A DNA stretch of 64,000 bases, taken from positions 123,767 through 187,766 of the forward strand of contig NZ_JACYWE010000004.1 in NCBI RefSeq assembly GCF_014841105.1, given 5' to 3'. This DNA is from Lolliginicoccus lacisalsi. Lineage in GTDB: Bacteria; Actinomycetota; Actinomycetes; Mycobacteriales; Mycobacteriaceae. Each line of letters begins with the position of its first letter. Within the stretch, counting starts at the first letter, position 1. This document shows positions 11,356-20,702 of the stretch, in pieces. Made by a program: the position numbers and the translations under genes. The notes under the pieces are model-generated. The model was not told where the DNA came from, ran no database searches, and saw only the letters and a program-made list of their open reading frames with translations.

Positions 11356-12588
11356 GTGAACACTTGGCGAGCATCGCGCCCCTGCTGGCACGTGCTCGGG
11401 CTGCTGCTCCTCATGCCGACGCTGCTCCTGGGCGTGGCCGCGGGCGCGGAGCCGCTCGATGACCCGATCGCTGAGCTGCCACCCGACCAGCGCCCCCGAT
11501 GGTCGGGGCTCGACGCGCGCGCCTTCAGCGGGCACGTGCCTGATGCCCCGGGCGCCGTCATCGCCGCCACCCCGTTGGACCCGGCCCTCGTGCCGACCGG
11601 GGCGGGCGCCGCGCACCGGGTGCTGCACGCCACCACGGATCTGTGGGGAAATCCCGCACCGAGCACCGCCGCGATCTACCTGCCGGAGGGGGATCCGCCG
11701 CCCGGGGGCTGGCGGGCCCTCGCGCACGCCCATGGCACCTTCGGCCTCGGTGACCATTGCGCGCCCTCCGCCCGCCCGCTGCCCGACGCGCTCTCCGCCG
11801 CGTACACGATGCTCCTCGACGAGGGCTATGCGGTGATCGTCTCGGACTACCAGGGCCTCGGCACGCCTGGAGAACATGCCTATCTGCATGGCCCGACCGC
11901 GGCGCGCAACGTGCTGGACTCGGTGCGGGCAGCGCGCGGGCTCGAGCTGCCGATCACGGCGGAGTGGGCGGTGCTGGGGCATTCCCAGGGCGGGCAGGTA
12001 GCCCTGCACGTCGAGCACGAGGCCCGCGCGATGGCGCCGGACCTGCTGCCCGCATTGCGGGGAGCGGTGGCGATCGCCCCGAGCGTCAACGTCGCCGATC
12101 TCGCGCCGCTGGTCACGCCCGCCCTGCCTGGGGTGCTGCCCGCGGGCCTCTCGACTTTTGGGGTGCTCGCCATCGCGGCCATGGACACCGCCTACCCGGA
12201 GCTGTCGGTGACCGAAGCGCTGACGCCGCTGGGCGAGGAGGCGCTCGAGGTTGCCCGCACGCGGTGCACGAAGCCGGTCTCCCGGCTGCTCGAGGGCAGG
12301 ACGGCGCAGGATCTGCTCGTCCGCCCCCTCGCCGACGTGCCAGGGGCGATGGACGCGGCGCGCGAGTACCTATCGACCCCGGTGCGCGGCTACGACCGTC
12401 CCGTGCTGATCGTGCAGGGGCTCGCCGATACCGCTGTGCCCGCGCCCATGGTGCTGGCGTACGCGGCTGAGCTATCGAGCAATGGCGAGACGCCGGAGCT
12501 GCACCTCGAGCCCCATGCTGATCACCTGACGGTGCTGGCGTTCTCGCGCTCCGAGGTGCTGGCATTCCTTGACGCCGCCTGGTCCTGA
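11356..12588 (+). CDS. Secreted lipase/esterase, alpha/beta hydrolase (secretory lipase family)
   Basis: 410 residues starting at a GTG, with a signal peptide (LGLLLLMPTLLLGVAAGAE). The fold is alpha/beta hydrolase: YAVIVSDYQGLGTPGEH is typical of secretory lipases, GHSQGG carries the nucleophile S210, GLADT supplies the acid and EPHADH the His. It probably hydrolyses lipid or triglyceride esters outside the cell. Its last 67 bases overlap the end of the convergent histidine kinase gene. The upstream 134 bases are shared with the divergent unknown gene. Confidence 0.85.
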   Translation: MNTWRASRPCWHVLGLLLLMPTLLLGVAAGAEPLDDPIAELPPDQRPRWSGLDARAFSGHVPDAPGAVIAATPLDPALVPTGAGAAHRVLHATTDLWGNPAPSTAAIYLPEGDPPPGGWRALAHAHGTFGLGDHCAPSARPLPDALSAAYTMLLDEGYAVIVSDYQGLGTPGEHAYLHGPTAARNVLDSVRAARGLELPITAEWAVLGHSQGGQVALHVEHEARAMAPDLLPALRGAVAIAPSVNVADLAPLVTPALPGVLPAGLSTFGVLAIAAMDTAYPELSVTEALTPLGEEALEVARTRCTKPVSRLLEGRTAQDLLVRPLADVPGAMDAAREYLSTPVRGYDRPVLIVQGLADTAVPAPMVLAYAAELSSNGETPELHLEPHADHLTVLAFSRSEVLAFLDAAWS

Positions 12589-13787
12589 GGATCCGTCGTC
12601 GTGGCCTCATCCGGGCCCAGCGGCACGAGGAGCTCGACGATCGTCCCATGCCCCGGCTCGCTGTCGATCCGGGCGCTGCCACCATGCTCGGCGAGCCGGG
12701 CGGTGATCGATTGCGTGATGCCGAAACCTGGGGGAGTGGCTGCCTGGTCGAAACCCGCGCCGCGGTCGACGATGCGGAGCGCGATGGCCCCCTCGTCGAC
12801 GGTGACGGTGATCCATGCGTCCGCGGACCCGGAGTGCTTGGCCACGTTGTTCAAGGCCTCGCCGGTGGCCCCGCAGAGTGCGTCGACGACATCGGGGGGC
12901 AAGGCGGCGGGGAAAGCATCGTGCTGGTAGCGCACGCGAAGGCCAAGGGTCTCGGCGCGGCGGATCGTGTCGGTGAGGTTCGTGGCAAGGCTACTGCCCG
13001 CGGTGTCGGCGTCGGTGCTGATGAGGCGGCGGATGTAGTCGGCCTCCGCCGCGCATCGCGAACGCACGTCAGCCCCGCGGTGATCCAGCCCTCCGCGGGC
13101 GATCGCGGTGAGCGTGGTGAGGACGGTGTCGTGGAGCCTGCGATGCTGGTCGAGTCGTTCCTCCAGGCGGGCCTGGGCGGCAGCCTCGGTCGCCTTGAGC
13201 TCAGCCTGCTGCTGGGTGAGCTGGTCGAGCTTGCGGGCCTGCGCCACAAGGTAGTGGCGGATGAAGTAGAAGACGAGCGCGAACCACACATAGCCATTGA
13301 GGATGCTCGCGAACTCGTCGACCGGGGGCTCGAAACCGTCGGCGGCCAGGGTGGTGCTGCCCAGCCGGACCGCGACGATGGTGAGCCAGGCAACGAGGAA
13401 CTGGCGCAGGGGCAGGGCTGCTGCGACGAGAGCGACGGTGCCCATCGCGAGGCGCCCGGACCAGTTCATGCCGCTGTATACCTGCTCGGGCCACGAATTG
13501 AAGCTGGTGGCGATCAGGAGCGCGCTCATGATGACGACGTCGATCCAGACGATGCGCGGAGGGATCCAATGCTTGCGCCGCACGATGCCGACGAGCGTGA
13601 CGTTCCAGGCCACGGCAATGAGCACGAGCATGGCATTGGTGGCGGGATGCCGGTAGGTGTGGGCGGGATGCACGAGCAGCACCCCGATGATCACGATGAG
13701 GTAGGCGGCCCGCTGGAACAGCAGCACGATGGAAAGCAGCAGCAGGGCACGTTCCTCGCTGGACCGCAGGGAACTGCCGCTGCGCAT
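12522..13787 (-). CDS. Sensor histidine kinase, NarL/LuxR-partner type
   Basis: 421 residues. An N-terminal region of about five to six membrane helices (15-180) is followed by a coiled linker, an H-box with phospho-acceptor H219 in RRLHDTVL, and a HATPase_c domain (EALNNVAKHSG as N-box, DRGAGFD, GFGITQS and GHGTIVEL as G-boxes). The ligand is unknown. ATG 13787 has AGGAGG six bases upstream; a TTG two codons earlier is less likely. It is divergent from the response regulator gene 81 bases away. Its 3' end overlaps the lipase gene. Confidence 0.9.
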   Translation of the reverse strand: MRSGSSLRSSEERALLLLSIVLLFQRAAYLIVIIGVLLVHPAHTYRHPATNAMLVLIAVAWNVTLVGIVRRKHWIPPRIVWIDVVIMSALLIATSFNSWPEQVYSGMNWSGRLAMGTVALVAAALPLRQFLVAWLTIVAVRLGSTTLAADGFEPPVDEFASILNGYVWFALVFYFIRHYLVAQARKLDQLTQQQAELKATEAAAQARLEERLDQHRRLHDTVLTTLTAIARGGLDHRGADVRSRCAAEADYIRRLISTDADTAGSSLATNLTDTIRRAETLGLRVRYQHDAFPAALPPDVVDALCGATGEALNNVAKHSGSADAWITVTVDEGAIALRIVDRGAGFDQAATPPGFGITQSITARLAEHGGSARIDSEPGHGTIVELLVPLGPDEATTTDPQDQAASRNASTSERENASTVR

Positions 13788-13868
13788 GGTCAACCTCCTG
13801 TGATGTGGCCCACGTCGGGTAAGTTCATCATGCTGGATACGCGAGCAAGTCTATAGATGGGGGACGCA

Positions 13869-14516
13869 ATGATCCGAGTGGCATTCATCGACGATGACCG
13901 CATGCTGCTCGACGGTATCGGGTCGTGGCTGGCCGGGAGCAACGCGCTGACCGTGGTGGCCAAGGCGCACACGGTGGCGGAGTTCCTCGAGTCCCTGTCC
14001 GTGGAGGTCGATGTAGTGGTGCTCGATCTCTTCCTCGCGGACGGCTCCGATCCCGCGGACAATGTAGCCAATCTGGTCGAGGCCGGGCACAAGGTACTGG
14101 TCGTGAGCGTGACGCCGCAGGCCACTCACGGCATCGACGTGGTCCGCGCGGGCGCCTCGGGATACCTGACCAAGGACAACGACCTCGCCACCCTCACCTC
14201 GGCGATCGAAGTGGTGGCCGCGGGGGAGATGGCGTACTCGCCGGAACTGGCGTTCGCGTGGGCGCGCGACGACCGTCCCTCCAAGCCACGGCTGTCCCCG
14301 CAGGAGCGCGCGGTACTGCTCGACTACGCCACCGGATTGACCCTGGAGGTGGCCGCGCGCCGGGCCGGGGTCAAGACCTCCACCGCGAAGTCCTACCTCG
14401 ATCGCGTTAAGATGAAATACGCCCAGGTAGGGCGCCCCGCGACCACCAAGCTCGATCTAGCGACTCGCGTGCGCGAGGACGGCCTGCACCGGGACGCGCG
14501 CTCCGGCTCGGAGTAA
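13869..14516 (+). CDS. Response regulator with LuxR-like DNA-binding domain
   Basis: 215 residues. Receiver domain: acidic pocket IDDDRM (7-12), phospho-acceptor D53 in VVVLDLFL and the conserved Lys in YLTKDND. The C-terminal helix-turn-helix (LSPQERAVLLDYATGLT to DLATRVREDGL) is divergent from classical NarL but in the right place. ATG 13869 is preceded by GGGGGACG; ATG 13857 would add four residues. It forms a divergent two-component pair with the kinase at 12522-13787, so autoregulation from the shared 81-base gap is likely. Confidence 0.88.
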   Translation: MIRVAFIDDDRMLLDGIGSWLAGSNALTVVAKAHTVAEFLESLSVEVDVVVLDLFLADGSDPADNVANLVEAGHKVLVVSVTPQATHGIDVVRAGASGYLTKDNDLATLTSAIEVVAAGEMAYSPELAFAWARDDRPSKPRLSPQERAVLLDYATGLTLEVAARRAGVKTSTAKSYLDRVKMKYAQVGRPATTKLDLATRVREDGLHRDARSGSE

Positions 14517-14543
14517 CGACCGCCTGGCCGACCGCCGCGGCGA

Positions 14544-15434
14544 TCAGAACCCGGCGCGCTCGAGCTCGGTATCCCACGCCTCGATGAGGTCCTGGCCCTG
14601 CACGCCTGATTCGACGAGCGTGCTGTAAGCGCGGAGCAGGTCGTCCTGGCGGGCTTCGTAGCGGCGCTGGAAGTCCTCCTTGTCCTGTCGCCAGTATCCG
14701 ATGACGGTCATGCGCGCGTTGGGCAGGCCGCGGTCGCGCCGCAGGTGCTTGCGGATCGCGCGCGTCGTGGATGCTTCCGCTGCTACCCACACATGGGTGT
14801 CGTCGGGGAGGGGGCCGAGCTCGCGCACCGCATCGGCGAGGCGCGAGGGCGCGTGGCCGAGCCCGCTGCCGACGAGCCAGGTGGCGCTTGAGCTGTGCGG
14901 TATCGCGAGGTACTGCTCGTCCTCGGAAACAGGGACCTCAAAGATGACGTCGACGCGGGTCCCCGGCGGTGCTTCCTCGATGATCCGGGCAGCGGCGGGC
15001 AGGCCCGTGGCGTCGGCCACCAGGAGGTAGCGGCTCGTGCCGGGCAGGGGAGCGAACCATCCGTCCGCGTCGGAGAGGCCGACGAGATCGCCGGGGCGCG
15101 CCCGCGTCGCCCAGGCCGAGGCGACCCCGCCCTCGTGGACGACGAAGTCGATGTCGATCTCGCCGCGATCGGGCCGCGCGCGGCGCACGGTGTAGCTGCG
15201 TCCCTCGGGAATGTCGTCGGGGTCGGCGAACTCCCAGGCTCCGTCGGTGACGGTGGGGCGCTGTGGCTCGCGCGTGCCGGGGTTGGGGAAGTAGACGCCG
15301 AGGCGCTCGTCGGGCTTGCCGGTCGAGGCGAACCCCGCGAGGCCTCGCCCGCCCAGCGTCACGCGCACCATGCTCGGTGTGACCTGTCGTGCCTCGATGA
15401 CCTCGCCCAGGTGGAATCCTTCTCCCCGTGCCAC
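14544..15434 (-). CDS. Siderophore-interacting protein (FAD/NAD(P)H ferric-siderophore reductase)
   Basis: 296 residues with FAD-binding_9 and SIP domains. RSYTVRRARPDRGEIDIDFV is the FAD-binding segment, and AWATRARPGDLVGLSDADG and RYLLVADATGLPAAARI follow. The C-terminal part has HVWVAAEASTTRAIRKHLRR and VIGYWRQDKEDFQ. It reduces ferric siderophores in the cytosol to release iron. It starts at a GTG preceded by GAGGGGG. An excellent DtxR/IdeR-type box lies 18 bases upstream of the start, so it should be repressed when iron is plentiful. Confidence 0.93.
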   Translation of the reverse strand: MARGEGFHLGEVIEARQVTPSMVRVTLGGRGLAGFASTGKPDERLGVYFPNPGTREPQRPTVTDGAWEFADPDDIPEGRSYTVRRARPDRGEIDIDFVVHEGGVASAWATRARPGDLVGLSDADGWFAPLPGTSRYLLVADATGLPAAARIIEEAPPGTRVDVIFEVPVSEDEQYLAIPHSSSATWLVGSGLGHAPSRLADAVRELGPLPDDTHVWVAAEASTTRAIRKHLRRDRGLPNARMTVIGYWRQDKEDFQRRYEARQDDLLRAYSTLVESGVQGQDLIEAWDTELERAGF

Positions 15435-15451
15435 ATTGCCCCCTCGATCTA

Positions 15452-15470
15452 GTAGGTAAACCTAACCTAC
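15452..15470 (-). promoter_or_regulatory. DtxR/IdeR iron box of the siderophore-interacting protein gene
   Basis: Read on the gene strand, GTAGGTTAGGTTTACCTAC matches 15 of 19 positions of the DtxR/IdeR consensus TTAGGTTAGGCTAACCTAA and is itself a near-perfect palindrome. It would block the promoter when Fe(II)-IdeR is bound. Confidence 0.85.
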
Positions 15471-15492
15471 CTCGCGGGCGCAACGGTTGTCA

Positions 15493-16887
15493 TCACTCGT
15501 CGTGCAGATGACGCAGCGCATCCTCGATGCCCCGGTGGAAAGTCGGATACGCCCAGATCATCCCCCGCAGCGCCGCAACGGGCACCCGCGCATGCACCGC
15601 CACCGCGAGCGCGCCCAGCACCTCGCCGCCATGCGGTCCGACGGACGTGGCGCCCACCAGCACGCCGGCATCCGCGTCCTCGATCAGCTTGATCACGCCC
15701 TCGTTGCCAGACTTGTGGATCCAGCCCCGCGCCGTCGACGGCACCCGCGCCACGCCCACGCGCAGGCGCAAGCCCTGCTCGCGGGCCTGCTGCTCGGTCA
15801 GCCCCACCGCTGCCGACTCGGGATCGGTGAACGTCACCCGCGGCACCGCGTGGTACTCGGCTGGCCGAGGACCTTGCCCCAGGATGTCCTGGATCACGAT
15901 CCCCGCCTGGTACATCGACATGTGGGTGAACGCGCCCTTGCCCGTGACGTCACCGAGCGCCCACACGCCCTCGGTCACGCGCAACGTTCCATCCGTCGGC
16001 AGGTACCGTGACCCCGGATCGACGCCGATGGAGGCCGCCCCGAGCTCATCGAGCCTCGTCGTGCGCCCGGCCGCCACCAGCAGGCGCTCCGCGGTGACCA
16101 TCCGATCGGGGAGCGAGATCGTGAAGACCGAGCCGTCATGCGACACCTCCTGGGCAGGAGCGCCCGCGCAGATCGACACGCCATCACGCTCGAGCGCCTG
16201 CGCCACGATGCGGCTAGCCTCCGGCTCGTCCGCGGCAAGGATGCGATCCGCGGCCTCGATCACCGTCACTTCCGAGCCGAAGCGCGCGAATGCCTGCGCG
16301 AGCTCCACTCCGATGGCGCCGCCACCGAGGATCGCGAGCGAACGGGGCGGCTCCTCCACCGCGAAGATGTCCCGATTCGTCCAGAACGGTGTTTCCGCGA
16401 GCCCCGGGATCGGCGGTACCGCCGGCGCTGTACCCGTAGCGATGACCACGGCCTTGCGCGCGGTCAGCGGCACGCCTCCGACCTGCACGGCATCCGTACC
16501 CACCAGCGTGCCTGTGCCTCGGATGAACCGACCGCCCTTGCTCTCGAACCGTTCCACCGCGACGCGGTCATCCCAGTAGTCCGTCGCTTCCTCGCGGATC
16601 CGCAGGGCCACCGGTCCCAGGTCCGGCTCCACGCTGCTCGAGCCAGCGAGATCATTCACTCGCCGCGCCTCGGACAGCGCATTGGCAGCCCGGATGAGCA
16701 TCTTGCTCGGAATGCACCCGTAGTAGGGGCATTCGCCACCCACGAGCCGCTCATCGATGCCCACCACATCGAGGCCGGCGTCGGCAAGGGTTCCCGCGAC
16801 AGATTCGCCGCCGGGCCCCATGCCCAGCACGATCACGTCCGCCTCGCGAGTGCTCGTCGCGTCGTTCACGGCGTTGTCCTGGGGCAT
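15493..16887 (-). CDS. Pyridine nucleotide-disulfide oxidoreductase (Lpd/mercuric reductase-like) lacking the catalytic His
   Basis: 464-residue flavoprotein. FAD-binding VLGMGPGGESVAG is near the N-terminus, the redox-active pair lies in GGECPYYGCIPSK, the NAD(P) motif is ILGGGAIGVELAQ, and GDVTGKGAFTH is the second FAD motif. In place of the C-terminal His-Pro-Thr of lipoamide dehydrogenases it has AYPTFHRGIEDAL, so the usual base is absent and true lipoamide dehydrogenase activity is doubtful. A quinone or other electron acceptor is more likely. ATG 16887 follows GAGAGGTGG; earlier in-frame codons extend into sequence unlike the family. Confidence 0.85.
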   Translation of the reverse strand: MPQDNAVNDATSTREADVIVLGMGPGGESVAGTLADAGLDVVGIDERLVGGECPYYGCIPSKMLIRAANALSEARRVNDLAGSSSVEPDLGPVALRIREEATDYWDDRVAVERFESKGGRFIRGTGTLVGTDAVQVGGVPLTARKAVVIATGTAPAVPPIPGLAETPFWTNRDIFAVEEPPRSLAILGGGAIGVELAQAFARFGSEVTVIEAADRILAADEPEASRIVAQALERDGVSICAGAPAQEVSHDGSVFTISLPDRMVTAERLLVAAGRTTRLDELGAASIGVDPGSRYLPTDGTLRVTEGVWALGDVTGKGAFTHMSMYQAGIVIQDILGQGPRPAEYHAVPRVTFTDPESAAVGLTEQQAREQGLRLRVGVARVPSTARGWIHKSGNEGVIKLIEDADAGVLVGATSVGPHGGEVLGALAVAVHARVPVAALRGMIWAYPTFHRGIEDALRHLHDE

Positions 16888-16988
16888 CACGGCCACCTCT
16901 CGTCGTCGGGCATCCCGCGAGGAACCGGGGCGGGACGCACCTTCCCTCGGGCCCAGGATCTCAAGCCACGCGCCCCGCCCGCTCCCGA

Positions 16989-17720
16989 TCAGCGATACTC
17001 GGGGTTCTCGAAATCGAACCGGCAGCCCGCTTCCCACTCGGTGCGCTGATTGCCGTAGGCGGGAACCCCGCCCTGATCGGTCCGCATCCGGGCGAAATGC
17101 AGCAAGTTCCACGTCATGAACGTGGTGTTCTTGTTGGTGAAGTCATTCTCGGGGCCGCCCGAGCCCTCATCGAGATACGACGGACCGGGACCGGCCTCGC
17201 CCACCCATGCCGCATCGGCCTGCGGCGGAATCGTGTACCCCACATGCTGCAACGAGTACAGCGTGTTCATCGCGCAATGCTTCGCGCCGTCCTCGTTGCC
17301 GGTGATCAAGCACCCACCGACCCGCCCGTAGTAGAGATACTGGCCGGCATCGTTGAGCAGTCCCGAGCACGCGTAGAGCCGCTCATGGATCTTCTTCATC
17401 TCGGAACTGTTGTCACCCAGCCAGATCGGGCCCGCCAGCACGAGGATGTGCGCGGCCTTGACCTTCTCGAACAACTCCGGCCACTCATCGGTCGACCAGC
17501 CATGCTCCGTCATGTCCGGGTACACGCCCGGCGGGATCACATGATCCACCGACCGGAACTGCTCCACCGTCACGCCCTGCTTGCGCATGATCCCGGCGCT
17601 GATATCGATCAAGCCCTGCGTATGGCTCTTCTCGGGCGACGGCTTCAACGTGCAATTGATGAACAATGCCCGCAGATCGCTGTAGTCCGCGGGCGGCCTC
17701 GTATGTTCCTGGTCTGCCAT
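16989..17720 (-). CDS. Flavodoxin-fold NAD(P)H-dependent oxidoreductase
   Basis: 243 residues. FINCTLKPSPEKSHTQGLID (about 20-39) is the FMN phosphate-binding loop of the NADPH-dependent FMN reductase family. LVLAGPIWLGDNSSEMKKI and YYGRVGGCLITGNEDGAKH are the other conserved loops. It is presumably a cytosolic FMN-dependent reductase; the substrate is unknown. It starts at ATG 17720, which lacks a strong ribosome-binding site. It lies just upstream of the Lpd-like flavoprotein on the same strand, so the two may be co-expressed redox enzymes. Confidence 0.8.
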   Translation of the reverse strand: MADQEHTRPPADYSDLRALFINCTLKPSPEKSHTQGLIDISAGIMRKQGVTVEQFRSVDHVIPPGVYPDMTEHGWSTDEWPELFEKVKAAHILVLAGPIWLGDNSSEMKKIHERLYACSGLLNDAGQYLYYGRVGGCLITGNEDGAKHCAMNTLYSLQHVGYTIPPQADAAWVGEAGPGPSYLDEGSGGPENDFTNKNTTFMTWNLLHFARMRTDQGGVPAYGNQRTEWEAGCRFDFENPEYR

Positions 17721-17796
17721 GAAACCAGCATCGCACCGCCCGGTGGTCCGTGCGAGGGCATTGTCACCCACTTGCCAAAGCCTGGCCGGCAAACCG

Positions 17797-18213
17797 CTAG
17801 CAGCGTCCTTCCGCAGCGTCGATGGCAGCCCGCTCGCACGCCTCCCGCTCCTCCTCGGACATCGACTCCCACGTCTCGATCTCGGCAGCGTCGTCGGGGG
17901 CATCCTCGCCCGCGGCCTCGAGCGCTGCATCGACGAGGTCAGTGAAGTCCTCCTGGGCGAATCGCACGAACTCTTCGGCCTCGGCACGCCGATCCATCTC
18001 GCCCATGTCGAGCTCCCGGTACGTCTCCTCGATCTGCGCCAGGTAGGTGTTCACCTCCGCGCAGACCTCGTTGTAAGTCGCGTCGGCCTCCGGGCTGGAC
18101 GAGCCGGACGAGCACGATGCGATCAGGAACGCGGCAGCCACCCCCGCGATCATCGCGCGGGGCGGGGCGATCACGGGGCGGAGCGAGGAAGGAAGGGTGC
18201 TCACTGCTGCCAT
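17797..18213 (-). CDS. Small acidic lipoprotein of unknown function
   Basis: 138 residues. After a basic N-terminus, a hydrophobic stretch MIAGVAAAFLIASCSSG ends in a lipobox (IASC), so the mature protein should be lipid-anchored outside the membrane. The rest is acidic and helical with periodic Glu/Ala and two Cys (CERAAIDAAEGRC at the end). ATG 18213 follows GGGAAGA; GTG 18204 and a later ATG are alternatives. It is divergent from the multicopper oxidase gene. Confidence 0.72.
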   Translation of the reverse strand: MAAVSTLPSSLRPVIAPPRAMIAGVAAAFLIASCSSGSSSPEADATYNEVCAEVNTYLAQIEETYRELDMGEMDRRAEAEEFVRFAQEDFTDLVDAALEAAGEDAPDDAAEIETWESMSEEEREACERAAIDAAEGRC

Positions 18214-18349
18214 TCTTCCCGACCGCGGCAGGCCCATGCAGGAGAACACCGCAACCGGGAACGCGTCCGCGCCGTGCCACGGAAGGGCCAGGAGGGTGTG
18301 CAATCCTGGGAAGCATCCGGCATCCCGCGGCAGAACAGGAAACCCAGCG

Positions 18350-19918
18350 TTGAACAGGCGTCACCTCCTGAGGCTCGGCGGCGGAGCGCTCGTCGTCGGA
18401 GCCGCGGCCAGCCTCAGCGTGCTCACGAGCCGGGGAGCCTCGGAGGCGGCGAACCTCCTGCCCGCGCTCGTGCGCAGCGACCGGCCACTCCCGCCCCGCT
18501 TCGTTGTCCCCCTGCCGCGCCCCGCGCAGCGCACCGGCAGCAGCGTGTCGTTAGTCCAGCGCATCGCCGAGCAGGAGATCATCCCCGGCACCCGCACTCG
18601 CATCACCGGCTACAACGGAACCTTTCCCGGCCCCACCATCCGCGCACACCGCGGCCAGCCCGTCACGGTGCGCGTCCGCAACGAGCTCGACATTGGCACC
18701 GTCACCCACCTGCACGGCGGACGCATGCCACCCGAGCAGGACGGATATCCCACCGACCTGCTGCTTCCCGCTTCCGGCCGCACGCCGAAGGCCATCGAGT
18801 CCGGCCTCGCCATGCCCGGTCGCACCACCCTCGCCGAGCGCGACTACGCCTATCCCATGGACCAGCGCGCCGCCACGCTCTGGTACCACGATCACGCCAT
18901 GGACTTCACCGGGCCCAACGTCTACGCCGGGCTCGCCGGGGCCTGCATCATCAGCGACGACGAGGAACGCGCCCACCCGCTGCCCGAGGCCGACCGCGAC
19001 CTCGAGCTTGTCCTCGCCGACCGATCCTTCGACGCCGACGCCCAGTTCGCCTACCCCGCGCTCGCCCCCGACCAGGCCTATCCCGGCGTGCACCCGCTCT
19101 ACCTCGCCGGAGTGCTCGGCGACACCATCCTCGTCAACGGCGCCCCGTGGCCCGTGCACGAGGTCTCCGCTGGCCGCTACCGGCTCCGCTGGATCAACGC
19201 CTCCAATGCTCGTGCCTATCGGCTCGAGCTGGAGCCTGGTGGCGAGCTCACCCAGATCGGCAGCGACGGCGGCCTCCTCGAGCGTCCCGTCCGCCGCCGC
19301 GTCATCACCATCGCCCCCGGCGAGCGCATCGACACGACCCTCGACTTCAGCGCCTACCCCGACGGCAGCCGCGTCACCATCCGCAACACCTTCGGCTTCG
19401 GCAGCACCGACGCCGTGATGCAGTTCCACGTCGTGCGCCGCATCAAGGACGAGACGCACATCCCTGACCGGCTGAGCACCGTGCCCGCGCTGCGGCGCGA
19501 GGACGCCGTCCGCACCCGCGACTTCTTCCTCGCCCTCGAGCTCGGCGCCGGCCACCACCACGGCGCCGCCCCCCGCCCGACCGGATTCCTCCCGCACCGC
19601 TGGACCATCAACGGCCTCACCGTCGACACCGAGCGCGACTGGGCCACCCCCCAGTTCGGCGACGTCGAGATCTGGCGCTTCACTGGCGTCGCCGCCCACC
19701 CCGTGCACATGCACCTCGTTGCGTTCCAGGTGCTCAGCCGCAACGGCGGCCCCATCCGGCCCGGTGATATCGGCTGGAAGGACACCGTCGATCTCGGCCC
19801 GCTCGAGACCCTGGAGGTCATCACGCGGTTCGATGGATTCCGCGGCCGCTACGTCATGCACTGCCACAACCTCGAGCACGAGGACATGGCCATGATGGCC
19901 AACTTCACCGTCGTCTAG
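18350..19918 (+). CDS. Tat-exported multicopper oxidase
   Basis: 522 residues from a TTG start. The N-terminus MNRRHLLRLGGGALVVGAAA is a twin-arginine signal, so the enzyme folds with its copper before export. Three cupredoxin domains contain the four copper motifs: HLHGG, WYHDHAM, HPVHMHL and MHCHNLEHEDMAMM, the last with the type 1 Cys and axial Met. Likely roles are cuprous, ferrous or phenolic oxidation and copper tolerance. The TTG was preferred to upstream ATGs because it places the RR motif at the terminus and AGGAAA lies nine bases before it. Its stop shares the palindrome CTAG with the convergent bluB stop. Confidence 0.9.
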   Translation: MNRRHLLRLGGGALVVGAAASLSVLTSRGASEAANLLPALVRSDRPLPPRFVVPLPRPAQRTGSSVSLVQRIAEQEIIPGTRTRITGYNGTFPGPTIRAHRGQPVTVRVRNELDIGTVTHLHGGRMPPEQDGYPTDLLLPASGRTPKAIESGLAMPGRTTLAERDYAYPMDQRAATLWYHDHAMDFTGPNVYAGLAGACIISDDEERAHPLPEADRDLELVLADRSFDADAQFAYPALAPDQAYPGVHPLYLAGVLGDTILVNGAPWPVHEVSAGRYRLRWINASNARAYRLELEPGGELTQIGSDGGLLERPVRRRVITIAPGERIDTTLDFSAYPDGSRVTIRNTFGFGSTDAVMQFHVVRRIKDETHIPDRLSTVPALRREDAVRTRDFFLALELGAGHHHGAAPRPTGFLPHRWTINGLTVDTERDWATPQFGDVEIWRFTGVAAHPVHMHLVAFQVLSRNGGPIRPGDIGWKDTVDLGPLETLEVITRFDGFRGRYVMHCHNLEHEDMAMMANFTVV

Positions 19919-20574
19919 AGGCTGCTTGCGGGCTGGTCCCCGTTGTTTCCCAAGCGATCCCGATGGATCGCGCTCGATAGCGGCCGCCGCGAGCGCCAGC
20001 CGTGCCGCTCGAGGTCCGGGACCTCATGCAGGTGCGTGACCGGCCCCACGCAGAGCCAGGCGATCGGCCGCACCGGGGGTTTGGCCCCAACGAAGCGCGC
20101 GAGGAAATCCTCCCCGTAGAACGACACCCAGCCCAGCCCCAGGCCCTCAGCGGTGGCCGCCAGCCAGATGTTCTGGATCGCCAGCACCGCCGAGAACAGG
20201 CCGGTGTCCTCGACGGTGTGCCGGCCGAGCACGTGCGCGCCGCCGCGGTCCGGGTCATAGGTGACCGCGATCCCGGTGCCGCTCTCCCGGATGCCCTCGA
20301 TCTTGATGCGGTCGAAAACCGACCGGCGCTCGGCGTCCAGTCCCGCGGCGAACGCGTCCCGCCGCTCTGCCACGTGCTCCGCGAACGCATCGAGCCGCGC
20401 CCGGTCCTGGATGACCACGAAGTCCCACGGCTGCGTGTTGCCCACGCTCGGCGCGCGATGACCCGCCTCGAGGATGCGGGCCAGCACTGCCTCGTCGACG
20501 GTGTCGCCGGTGAACTCCGCGCGAACGTCACGGCGGGCGGCGATGGTCTCGTACAGGGGGAGGGGTGCTGGCAT
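19915..20574 (-). CDS. bluB: 5,6-dimethylbenzimidazole synthase
   Basis: Flavin-destructase that converts FMNH2 and O2 to the lower ligand of vitamin B12. It is a 219-residue nitroreductase-fold protein. RAPSVGNTQPWDFVVI is the flavin-binding loop, GWVSFYGEDFLARFVG is the BluB-specific segment that separates it from ordinary nitroreductases, and CVGPVTHLHEVPDLE with GWRSRRPL ends the protein. No other cobalamin genes are in view. ATG 20574 is preceded by AGGGGGAGGGG. The upstream region is filled with the repeat array described next. Confidence 0.9.
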   Translation of the reverse strand: MPAPLPLYETIAARRDVRAEFTGDTVDEAVLARILEAGHRAPSVGNTQPWDFVVIQDRARLDAFAEHVAERRDAFAAGLDAERRSVFDRIKIEGIRESGTGIAVTYDPDRGGAHVLGRHTVEDTGLFSAVLAIQNIWLAATAEGLGLGWVSFYGEDFLARFVGAKPPVRPIAWLCVGPVTHLHEVPDLERHGWRSRRPLSSAIHRDRLGNNGDQPASSL

Positions 20575-20606
20575 GCAGGTATTCGATCATGCGCGGGGGC
20601 TCGGGG

Positions 20607-20698
20607 TGCGAGTGGCGCGGGGTTGCGGCTGCGAGTGGCGCGGGGTTGCGGCGGCGAGTGGCGCGAGGTTGCGGCGGCGAGTGGCGCGGGGTTGCGGC
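20607..20698. repeat. 23-bp tandem array (four units) leading into a family A palindrome
   Basis: Four 23-bp units beginning near 20607, 20630, 20653 and 20676, each containing GCGAGTGGCGCG, with a few substitutions. The fifth unit starts identically (TGCGAGTGG) and continues as the left arm of the palindrome, so unit and palindrome share their end sequence. Confidence 0.9.
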
Positions 20699-20702
20699 TG
20701 CG

